Source of the DNA: Clavelina lepadiformis
Taxonomy: Eukaryota; Chordata; Ascidiacea; Aplousobranchia; Clavelinidae
Reading direction: 5' to 3'
Assembly: GCF_947623445.1 (NCBI RefSeq)
Contig: NC_135242.1
Coordinates: 23,126,001-23,190,000 of the forward strand
Length of the DNA stretch: 64,000 bases
Made by a program: the position numbers and the translations under genes
The notes under the pieces: model-generated
The model's database searches: none
The model's input: the letters and a program-made list of their open reading frames with translations, nothing else
Told to the model about the DNA's origin: nothing
Part shown: positions 13,001 to 23,268 of the stretch, piece by piece
Layout of the letters: every line of letters begins with the position of its first letter
Numbering within the stretch: position 1 is the stretch's first letter

Positions 13001-16000
13001 TAATAACCGAGCTTCAGACGTCACAGACGTTTGATGAGAAGAAAGTTTCATCGAACGAAACCGCCAAGTTCGAACTGAACTCAACGATGCAAAGATTGGT
13101 TGGACCGGGAATACATTACGTCACACTTTTGTTGCAAAATCATGTTTCATCGGTGACGTTTCTCACACCAGTTACTTTCAACGAAGAAATCAAAAATCTT
13201 AAAGTGATGACGAAACAATACGTCGGTCTACAACCGAATTCTTTCATCATAAGCGCGACAGTTAGTCAGGGTGCGCCGGTAAATCTTTCAATCGACATCA
13301 AATCGACACAAACCAGTTTCACTGTTTACAAAACTTCCATATTCTGCCCACGTGATTGCCACTCGATGGTGGTAGAGGCAACGTTATCTAGAGCAGGAAT
13401 GTACAAAGTTGAAGCAACCGCTAGAAACAAAATATCTATGACGATGTCAAACACAACTTTTGAAGCGTTACCACAGATTTTTGACGTATATATTACGTCA
13501 CGTGGATTTAATTTCGAAACCCGTAGAGAGGTTTTTGTATTCATAAGAGGTGACGTGGGAAAATACGAAATGAATTTAACCATCGGTGAAAATACGGCGA
13601 AGAATTCGACTTTAACGATTTCAAAGTCGGAATATGAGCACAAAGGCTTGCCAAATCTACCTTTCGACGCAAAACCTTACAAGTTAATCAAAGACGAAAG
13701 TATTTTCAACGAAGCTCGGCAGGTCACAGTTCTGATCAGAAATGACAAACAAACGTTTCGTTTCGTGGGAAATGTCCCGAAAGCTTTGCAGACGTCATGC
13801 TTGGAGAGCGTGAGAATTCGCGACGGGAAAGTTGGCGGCGGACTCGACGAACCTTTGAAAGTGGTTGAAGAGTTGGTCTTAAGCGTGGACCTTAACTTCA
13901 TATGCGTTAGAGAGCTATTCTCTGTTGATTACAAATGGAGAGCGTATCGAGTGACGTCAAAAGTAGACATTCCCAAAACTGGCGATGAAGTTCAACTTAA
14001 CGCGAGCTCAGTTGAACCTGAACTTTTGATTGAAGCCGATGCTTTGTTACCTGGTTTGTACGTCATAAAGGTTTACGCCAACATAACCTCTGACGATTAC
14101 CATATGTCATTAGCAAATGGCGATGACTTCACATTGGTGGAAATTCCCAAAAGGAAATTAAATTTTCTAATCAAGGGAGGAAATGTGGTGGAGGCTGGTG
14201 AGTACAAAATATCAGATTTCTATGTTTAAGGTTTGTGGTTTCCCAATAAGAGAAATATTATCTTGAAATGCTTAATCTCTTTATCCAGGAATAAATACAA
14301 CAGTTTTGAAATTTGAGTCGTCAATTGACTTTACCAAACACGAGGGAAATATCAAACGTGACTGGTTTTGTGCCGTCACACAAGAAGATTTACCAATGAC
14401 AATAGAGATTGGAAAAATACAAAGAAAAGGTTTGAAAAGATTTCCTCAATTCCCAGTTTATTGATCAATATTTAATTTGTGTCATTTACGTCCAAGGTTC
14501 CTGCTTTAATTGGAAAACTCTTTGGGTTTCTGGCAATGACACCTTGGAAATTTCCAGGAACAAACTGATACCAAGCGAACAGTATTACGTCAGGCTGATC
14601 ATATCCGGCGCGCATTACGACGCAACGTTCGCTGATCAAAAAATTATTATTAAATCCAAACCTGCCCCGGTTGTTATTTTAAGGCGAGTTTGGAATAATT
14701 TTTCGCTTGCTAATTTTATAAATTTAAATTTATATTTTAAAAATTGTAGATTATAAATTTAAAACAAATAACGTAAAATTTCTTTAAAAATTTTTCCTTT
14801 GAATTTTAGGTGTTGGTCTAACTGCGAAAAGCTGTTTTCTTCCCTCAAACCAATCATACTTCAACTTGAATGTGACGATTGCATACGTCATACTTGGATG
14901 TTGTCGCTGAAATCAGGACAACAAATGAGTTTGTGTAAGAATCAACGATTCTGCAAACTTAACAAATCAATACTTGACAAAGTTAAGACGTCATCAAACG
15001 TCACAGGAACAGGTGAATCCCGTTATATAAGATTGACTTGATCAGTAAATCTATGGTTGACCAAGATCAAATTAAACTTTGAACTTGACTAGCAGGTTAC
15101 AACAGTGTTGGGGATAAGGCATCGGCGACCTTGATCCTTGCTCCACTACTACCACCTAGTGGGGGCATTTGCAAGGTTCACCCCAGAAGTGGAATTGCTT
15201 ACGTCACAAAATTTAACGTAACCTGTCATGGCTACGCACAAGGTCGAGTGCCTTTGAAGTACAAGTTCTTTACCGCAGAGAAAGGTGAAACTTGATGTAG
15301 TAGCGTGTTAAGAAGTGACATGAATAGAATTTTATGACATTATTATGATTCTACAGCAAGTTATAGTGAAACCATTTAAAATGATATCTTAAAGTTAAAT
15401 CTACAACGTCCCAAGTGTGCCAATAACCAACAAATAAATTAATTGAAAACAAATAAATGCATTAAAGTTACATTTTTGTATTTGAAAATTGCCTAAAATC
15501 ATGTTAAGGCATTACTGTAAGCTGGAGCCACAAAATCGTAGTCCAAGTGCCCTCTGAGACAAACTATAGACCACGCAGCACTGCTGTGGCGTCGTTGCAT
15601 CAGCTCAGTAGATGGAGTGCAGTCAAATATGACGCGGTCGGCGGTTTGTTTCTTCCCGGTATACTCATACATTATAAACCGCACGTTTGCCACTCTCATT
15701 TCGTGGAGAGCTGGGTGGAAAGCCATCCTAGGCAACGGAAGTCGATGGGAGGGAGTCGGCAATAAAATTACGAAGTCTAGCCAGCAGGCTTTCCTGCCGC
15801 CCTGTGTTCAATTTATAATTCACACAATGAGTGAATGATGAATTCTTACATCGATTCTAGCCATGTGGTTTTTGCCGTGGTGCAAATTTGATTGTAGCCT
15901 TGTGCTGTACATTGATCATCTTCTTACTTAAAATGCTTTAACAGTTACAACGAACTGTGGATTTAACGTAAACACTTTGAAAGTCCCCGCCGTGTATATG

Positions 16001-19000
16001 TTGTAACGAGGTTCGACTGGAGTAGAGAAAATAAGTTTCCTTCGCTTGTTACAATGATTGTAGAAAGCCATGTGGTGTTTGTAGAAGTGGTATTTTGAAT
16101 AAATTAAAATCTAATATGGAAATATTTTCAGACCAGAATAATCTTTTGCAACACGGCTGCGATCCGAATCTCAATGACGTCACATTTCCGTCAAAGAGCA
16201 GTTTTTCTGACGTCATGATTTGGGTTGAGATATGTGGTCCTGGTCAAGCTTGCACAGTAAAGAACTTATCTGTGTTATTGACCAAAAATCATCACGACAA
16301 CACTGATGTCATAAGCGATTTGTTTAATGCAATTTCGAGTCAAAACTTGCAGCAGACGGCGCAGCTTATGCTGCCGATGTCTTCAGCGAATATTCTCGAG
16401 CGGTTCCAGGTTGGCTTATGACGTAATAATGAGTTTTTGTCAGTCCGCCGAGCACTTGAAAAATTTTGTTTTTTTCACTTAACAGATAAGCAAAGTGTAC
16501 GAACGAGTTGCGAAATATCCGATAAAAACCTTGATGTCAGTTAAGCAACTTGCTGACGTCGTACGTCATCTGGTAGACGGTTTCGGCGTCATAAATGATT
16601 ATCACGTGGTAAGATCTTGAATAAAAAATTTAATGCGTGAAATTACTAAAATTATTTTAAAATAAGATAACTTCTTTGTTTTTTTGTATTTCCAGCGCCT
16701 AATTGCGAAAATTATGGACCGAATAGAGCACACCGTTCGTAATCCCAGCACTAGCGATGACGATGATGATGTCATAAGATCTATTGCCGCTTCATGCATT
16801 TTCGTTACGTCACATTTGATGCAATTTTCTGACGATATCAGTTTCAAGGTAACAACGTGCATAATTTTAATGACGTAACAAATCGATTCTTATATGACAA
16901 TTATTATCAAAGATCAAAGAAAGTTCGCGAATGACACGGCTGGGCAAGCTGCTTATGGTGTCATTGATACCAGGTGAAGATACGATGACGTTTGGAACAA
17001 AATCAGTCAAAGGAAAATTCCTCAAGTTAAACAACGACGTCATCAGTAAGTGCAAATTTGCAGACATGTCGATCTTGCCATTCACTTTGAACTCAAGTGC
17101 AACCCCCGACGAGTTTTGTTTCATGATCTCACCGAATATTTCGTTCAACTTTTTTCTAAAGTCGCTGGTTACGTCTAGTTTTATCTGGCAACGTCGAAAT
17201 TTAATACCCTATATTTGCGTAAGTGTAACTTTGTGGCTAATTTTCTTTGTTTAAACGCCGACTCATAGTCATAGGGTTAAAACAAAACATGTCTACGCAG
17301 TTGCTAATACAATAATTTGCCACATCGAAATAAAGTGTTACGATGATCCTAAGCAATAAATTATTAGGCTTTTTAAAACAAATTAACAATCTAGAAGCGT
17401 TGAATTTTCTCATTTGTCATGTTTGTCAAAATGTACTGCGTATGTTTTCAGTGTGTAATAACTTTCATGTCGAAAATTATGGACTTGGCAATGGTTGACC
17501 AGTTTGATATCATGATTTGTCGTATATCTTGCTCAGTATAGGGCGTGCTATACAATATTTCTAGCTCTTTGACGCCAACTAGTGCTTTAATTCGACGCAA
17601 ACGGAGATTTATGACGAAATGTTTCTTAGATCCACTCAATGGTAGCTCTTCATTTCGACTTCCAAACATACAGACACTGAACAATGAAGTCATCAATGTC
17701 GAGGTACAAATTCTAATTTGCTTTATTTTGCGCGATTAAGCGTGATAATGAGACGATTTCATGATTTCTAGGTCTTCACCTACGATTCGTCCATCAACTT
17801 TAACACGAGGACCCACAAAGTCGATCAAGTGACGTCCGTCTCCATGACAACGGGATGGCAAAACGAGATCCCGATCAATCGCAATGAGGCCAAAAATCAA
17901 ACAATTGGCTTCCCCTTGCCAGCACAGCCTGGTAAAGCAAACATAACAATGAGGGTTGAGAGTGAATGCGACGTGGCTGGTTGTCACAGCAAAGCCGCAG
18001 GTTGGGCTTTGTTTGATTGGATGCTCTACAAACGAGATGGAAACGATCTCTTTCTTACAATTCATGTCGAAAACATGGATCAGAAAATCAGAAACTGTAC
18101 AATGAGTCTGCAAACTACCGACCAAGGCTCTTTCAAATTAAAGAAAGAGTTTCACGAAAAGGGTTTGTTTACAGAAAATAAGAGTCGCAGGTTTTATGCC
18201 GGTAAACGTCTGCACATTCTTTAAAAATTTTTAACATAATATTGAGTTATTTTCTCAGAACTTTTATACACTTGGTCGATTTCTGAGAGGTCGCTTCCGC
18301 ATAGACAAGTCGAATTGAACTTGACAGTGTTTGTTGATCTCGGTGCGGGTTTCTATCGAATTGGAAGTTTGATTAACGTGACATTGACGTCATTCATACT
18401 GAACTGTTTGCACTGGGAAGATCGAATGCGCGACTGGGGCGAGAGCTCTTGCAAGGTGAGATATTTGATGTCGATGGTTGTATTGTTAGAGAGTTTTGTG
18501 GCAGAGTTTAAGCGAATTCTTAACTCATAGTTTTTGTTCATTTAAAACACTATGAGCGAAGTATCTTATTATCATCAGGTCCATCAAAACGCTGGGATAT
18601 TTAATTGTGAATGTGACGTAGACCAGGTCACAACAAACAGGGTTAAGAGGAGCGGAGAGGAGGAGATTCCTCAGATTATATATGCTTCCCATCTTCTTGT
18701 GTTTCCCAACAAGATCAATTATGACCAAGTATAAATATTTGTGACATAAAAGAAGTGAATACTTCTAATTGATATTTATTGAATCGGTTTTAGCTTTCCT
18801 GGAATCTTTGGGAGCAATTCCAACAAAATCCAGTGATCATCAGCGTTTTACTTGTTTTTTACGTCATCTACGCTCTTCTCCTTATATGGGCTAGATGTAA
18901 AGACAAAGATGCACAAAAAAAAGTATGAAGTTATCTAAATACGTCAACTTCTTGAATTGATTTAATAACTTGAAATCATGAAAATATTGAAGGGACTCTT

Positions 19001-21878
19001 CATTGAAGTTGCGGACAACTCGCCAAACGACCAATACCGGTATTATGTTACAATTTATACCGGTAGTCGTCCAAATGCCGGTACCACCGCGACTGTCAGC
19101 ATGAGACTGTTGGGCAAAAGACAACGAAGCAATGCTCACGTCATACAAGTAAAATGATGACGTCTGCCATAATGTGTGGTATTTTTTCCGACGTCACAAT
19201 GATTGATTGTTTGTTTAGCGAGAAAACGAAAACGTCCTATCTGTGGGTAGCGTGGAATCTTTCCTTATTACTACACCACGTAGTTTGGGCGACATCAAAG
19301 CAGTAAGAATGTGGCGCAATGACGGAGGGAGCAGTCCTAAATGGTATGAATTAGTGACAAGTTAACAGCGGTTGTATGATGTAGATATTTATTGCAAGGT
19401 ATACGTCAGGTACCTCGAACGGATGGTTGTACGGGATCTGGAAACCAACGAATGTTGGTTCTTTCTGTGCGGTACCAGGTTCAGCGACGTGACGGAATAT
19501 ACATTCCGGGCCGCTACGTTGGAGGAACTCCAAGTATCCAACAAATTGTTTCTCTTAAAATGCGAGAATCACTTTAAAGACAGGTACGTTTGTTAAAAAC
19601 TTCACCCTATTGCTCCGGTTTATTATCTCATAATTTTCTTATTTACAGACACGTCTGGTATTCTCTCTATGGTATGAGACCATGGCAGCATGGCGTGATG
19701 ACAAGAGTCGAAAGAGCTGCCACTTGCTCTCTCTTTATATTTATGGTTATGATAACATCAATGATGTTTCATGGCCACAGTCATGCACTGGACGGAAATG
19801 TGTTAACATTTGGGCACTACAGCTTCAAGTGGTCCCACATTGCCGTTGGTAAGTTCAGTCAAAATTCAATAAAAGCCAAGGCGCTCATGTTTTTGCAATA
19901 TTCTGTTTGCTTAAGTCATATTAATTTTCTTTTTCCGTCATAAAGGTATTCAAAGCGCTTTGATTTGCTTTCCCGGGCCCTTTTTCATCAGCCTAATGTT
20001 TCGCCATGCACAACGACGGAAAGGAAACAAAAATCTAATCTCTGGCAACAATCTAGAATCCCCAAAACTCACCAGAGGGCAGCAAAATCCAGCCACGTCA
20101 CTTGTGCAAAACCATGACGCCCAGAAAACTGGAAATACAATCAAACAAAACAATAGAAATAGATCAGAAAGAGAAAACGCAAAAGTTGACCAAAATAAAA
20201 ATAAAATTGGTCAATATATTCCGGAAGATAACGATCGTCCATCGATATCTAGAGAAATCGCAAATATCATCAACAAACAACCGCCAAAATTCCCAGGAAA
20301 ATTTGAAATTGTAAATGAAACGAAAAGACTAGAGAAAACTCGCCGAAACGATTTGTCGATGAAAAAAAAAATCAATTCGTCCCGCGTCGAAGGAGATGTA
20401 ACAACTACGACATCGCCAAAAAGCATGATGTCAACAAAAATGATAAAGTACATCCCGTCGCGCGTTGAACGAAATGCGGCCGCTTTGTCACCGCCAGTAA
20501 GAGACATGACGTCACCAAAGATGACAAAGTATATCCCGTCGCACGTCAATCAAAATATGGCCACTACTACGTCATCGGCGGTTGATATGACGTCGTCAAA
20601 AAAGAAAAAGACAAAGCCTTCGCGCGACGAACAACTTGTGGCAACAACGTCAACGGCGGAAAAAGGTATGACGGCGCCGAAAAGCCGAGAGTTAAAAGCA
20701 ACGCGCGTCGACAAAAATGTGATCACTACGTCATCGGCGGTAAAAGGTATGACGTCCGCAAATAAGAAAAAATCAAAGGCTTCTCGCGTCGAAAAAAAAG
20801 GGGCTACAACGTCATCGGCGGTAAAAGGTGTGACGTCGCAGAAAAAGAAAAAGTTAAAGCCTTCGCCAGTCGGAAAAAATGTGGCTACATCGTCATCGGC
20901 GGTAAAAGGTATGACGTCGCAGAAAAAGAAAAAGCCTTCGCCAGTCGGAAAAAATGTGGTTACATCGTCATCGGCGGTTAAAGGTATGACGTCGCCGAAA
21001 AAGAAAAAGTTAAAGCCTTCGCGCGTCGAAAAAAATGTGATCACTACATCACCGGTGGTAAAAGGAATGAAGTCATCAAAAAAGACAAAATCAAAGACTT
21101 CTCGCGTCGAAAAAAACGGGGCTACAACGTCATCGGCAGAAAAAGCATTGACATCATCAGCAGTCAGACCGTCGGCAAGGTATAATGCCCGGTTGCTTTT
21201 CCTGAAGTCAGTTTGTTCATGAAATAAAACTGTTTATATCCAGGCCGCCATTGTCTGCTGCTGAAGCGCAACAAGAATTCACAATCTTGGAAATTGATCC
21301 TAATACTCTGGATCCTTTAGCTATTGTTCACTTTTCGATATACGTCGCCTGGTTTTATATCGTTGCTGCTATGATCGCGTCGACTGTGATTTGCGTCCTG
21401 TACGGTATGACGTATGGGATAGAAACCTGTAGAGACTGGTGAGCAATTGTTTCCAAATAATAAACAATTAAGACGACGTCACATCTGTAAAACTTGATCA
21501 AATTTCAGGTTGGTTTCGTTCGTGAGTGCTTTCATTCAAACTGTCATAATTCTTGAATCTTTCAAAGTTGTCTTGATTGCATACTTCTCAGTACTAAACA
21601 ATCCGAGGCACGATCTTCGCGATTGGGTTCCTCCTTTGCCACCATCAGGTTCTTATCAAAACTATGATTTAGTGAGCGCTTTGAACGTGTTTAATGACTT
21701 ATATCTTCATGAAGTGAGGCCACGCTCTTACGTTAATCGTGGCGCAATAAGGAGAAAACAGAAGAGAGAACTGACCAATCCGACTTATCGTTCTCCAACT
21801 CGTGAGAGAACCAACCGCAAGAAAAATACACAGGAGAATATAGAAATGCGACTCATCAAACAACGTGTTCCTTCATAA
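6947..21878 (+). CDS. Polycystin-1-like receptor (PKD/REJ, GAIN/GPS, PLAT, five TM), lacking the channel-like half
   Basis: About 23 exons chain in phase to roughly 2,300 aa. They are: 6947-7007 (signal peptide), 12363-12530, 12602-14197 (PKD-like repeats), 14289-14429, 14497-14683, 14810-15012, 15096-15284 (REJ core PPSGGICKVHPRSG), an unresolved gap, 16132-16409, 16486-16608, 16696-16848, 16913-17218, 17542-17703, 17772-18201, 18259-18455 and 18579-18728 (GAIN/GPS), 18794-18922 (TM1, NPVIISVLL..LLIWARCKD), 18993-19148, 19219-19343 and 19410-19583 (PLAT: IYTGSRPNAGTT, WYLERMVVRDLET, CWFFLC), 19649-19848 (TM2), 19946-21179 (TM3 plus a basic repeat-rich loop), 21244-21438 (TM4, YVAWFYIVAAM) and 21509-21878 (TM5, basic tail, stop). 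This order matches polycystin-1 and REJ proteins of the ciliary and sperm surface. The usual last six TMs are absent. Confidence 0.85.
8271..8308 (+). repeat. Short dispersed repeat, copy 1
   Basis: The segment TTACCAAAAATATTGCTCC and what follows recurs at 9396-9433 with a few substitutions. Flanking sequence shows only weak similarity, so the repeat class is unknown. Confidence 0.5.
9396..9433 (+). repeat. Short dispersed repeat, copy 2
   Basis: Diverged second copy of the segment at 8271-8308, about 1.1 kb away in the same orientation. Confidence 0.5.
9771..9776 (-). terminator. Poly(A) signal overlapping the stop codon
   Basis: On the minus strand the gene ends CCA TAA TAA A; AATAAA starts inside the stop codon. 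A cleavage site 10-30 bases on would leave almost no 3' UTR. A variant further downstream could be used instead. Confidence 0.5.
9775..10887 (-). CDS. Secreted fibrinogen-domain (FReD) protein, nested in an intron of the opposite strand
   Basis: Two exons, 10887-10611 and 10466-9775, join in phase (AAA G | AA TGT) to give about 322 aa. The first begins MYKKTRFIKKRFLDLLFLM, a short basic-hydrophobic leader that may be a signal peptide or anchor, followed by a charged region of about 75 aa. The second carries a complete FReD: CTSIYASGSTTSGIYPIW, VYCDMEL, GWTTIQRRMNGEVNF, WLGLENIYRL, LEDWDGF, the Ca-binding-like DANNDETRNRHCARKY, GWWFHGCG and LRFVSMNL. The frame stays open upstream to 11064, so the start is a choice; 10887 gives the best leader. 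AATAAA (9776-9771) overlaps the TAA stop at 9777-9775. The family is ficolin/FREP-like, probably secreted and glycan-binding. Confidence 0.85.
14684..14809 (+). other. GC-AG intron in the polycystin-1-like gene
   Basis: Exon 14497-14683 reads to ATT TTA AG followed by GCGAGT. The next exon starts after TTTTAG at 14809 with G TGT TGG, restoring ILRCWSNC. No GT donor keeps the frame, so a GC donor is the simplest reading. Confidence 0.75.
15285..16131 (+). other. Unresolved REJ segment or intron of the polycystin-1-like gene
   Basis: One or more exons must bridge REJ exon 15096-15284 (ending phase 1) to 16132 (starting with two bases of a codon). Open stretches exist at 15547-15765 (including a GGLFLPG string) and near 15950-16020 (NCGFNVNTLKVPAVYML), but neither splices cleanly. 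The minus strand also has an 87-codon frame at 15762-15499. An insertion in the intron is possible. Confidence 0.4.
20370..21170 (+). repeat. Coding minisatellite, about ten units of 27 codons
   Basis: Inside the large cytoplasmic-loop exon of the polycystin-like gene, a unit of about 81 bp is repeated roughly ten times. It encodes variants of RVEKNVITTSSAVKGMTS followed by a lysine-rich block such as PKKKKLKPS. Units 5-9 are most alike; the first two have diverged (TKMIKYIPS, TKYIPS). One unit lacks two codons, which keeps the frame. Each unit also carries a near-CRE string (TGACGTC). Confidence 0.9.
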
Positions 21879-22009
21879 GGCTGACTTGGAAGTGTTGCCG
21901 AGTCAAAATGCTTTTCACAGTAGACTGTGTAGTTTACTGTTTTTAAATGAAGAACTGTTTATTTAAATGGTATAGTATGGTATGGTACGGTACGGTATCG
22001 TTTCCAATT

Positions 22010-22330
22010 CCAGAAGGTGATTGAAAAGTAACTCCCTATTTTTAAATATTTGTAATTTATTTTAAAAACTACAATTTTTACCAGTACTCGGTAATAAATA
22101 TGATAAAAAGTGTATAGCATGGAATTTTGTCTCAAATTCGATATCGGCGTTAAACAACATCAGCATTCGCCACCAGCTTCTTAAGCCGGCTGGAAACCGC
22201 ATCAAGTGATTTCCTAAGAACTTCTTGTGGTAGGATAACATAACATCTCATATTTACCCTTCCAAGCTCGCAGGATGCAAAATCAGGTCTTCTGGCAATC
22301 ATGCTGACCACGACAAACCACCAATCTCCC
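22010..22330 (-). mobile_element. Possible remnant of a mariner/IS630-type transposase 3' end
   Basis: The minus strand reads LPQEVLRKSLDAVSSRLKKL then a stop, resembling the helix-rich C-terminus of mariner-type transposases (a run of L..+V..RL...). It is followed outward by GGTGATTGAAAAGTAACTCCC, similar in style to mariner termini. No catalytic part is visible, so this is a weak call. Confidence 0.25.
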
Positions 22331-22869
22331 AGGGAAGTGGACGTTTAGCCGTTCACGAACTTGCATAAAAATCCAATCAACACAAGAAGTTATGTTTCCA
22401 CACTACAAGAATTCCTTGTTAAATCAGTTAATGCTGTTTCTAGGCAGCTTACGAAGCTGCTGGTAGCCATTGCTGGTGCCCATATCAAATTTTAAGTTGT
22501 ACACTGTACAATGTGTAATGTACAATGTACTGTACAAGTGTACAATTTGTACACCTTAAGTTGTAGCCTACGCTGTTGAATTGAACATTTCAAGCTGTAC
22601 ACTTTTTCTCATCTTTATTTAACAAATTAAAAGTATTTAAAAATAGAGACTTACGTTTCAATCATCTTGCACATTATATTATACACAAGCTGAGGAAATT
22701 TCCTTCACGACCGAAAATCGGCGAATCTGGCAATCAACGTAAACGCCGATCAAATGGCGTATCTACTTTTACTATAGCATTATTGATCAAAATTAGTTTA
22801 TTATTACTTGCCAATGATATAGTTACATGTATGGTAACTTACTTATATAGACTACTCACTATTTATTTA

Positions 22870-23268
22870 GGGGTGTACAAACCAAAATGCTTTACTATTC
22901 TACAGTGGAATAGTTTATTTCGGATCCAAAAATTCGATTGTTATTCTACTGTAAAACAGTTTGAAATTTACCAAATTGGACGCAATACAGCGCTTCCCTT
23001 TCGCCTTTACAAAAAGTCTCCAAATTTATTAACGTTAAAATTTCGCAAAAAATTTCAAATTGGCATGATGTGGTTTAATCCATGGCGATGCGTGTAGGCT
23101 TGGTATTGCGATGTGAAGTCAAATTGAAAAATATGTCGGCTGCGTGTTTCAATTGATGTGTTTAAGTATGAAGGAAACCCGTTTTTTCACGAATTCCAAA
23201 AAAAAAACTGAATTTCGATGCATTGAGATTTGGTTCTTGGAGCTTCGTTCATCCAACAAGTACACCCC
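22870..23268. mobile_element. MITE-like element with GGGGTGTAC inverted ends
   Basis: GGGGTGTAC at 22870-22878 and its reverse complement GTACACCCC at 23260-23268 bound 399 bp. TA lies on each side, as expected for a Tc1/mariner-type target. The inverted ends are short, so chance is possible. Confidence 0.4.

Noticed and set aside
20550..21044. 164-codon minus-strand frame rich in Phe
   Set aside because: It is the antisense shadow of the Lys-rich coding minisatellite.
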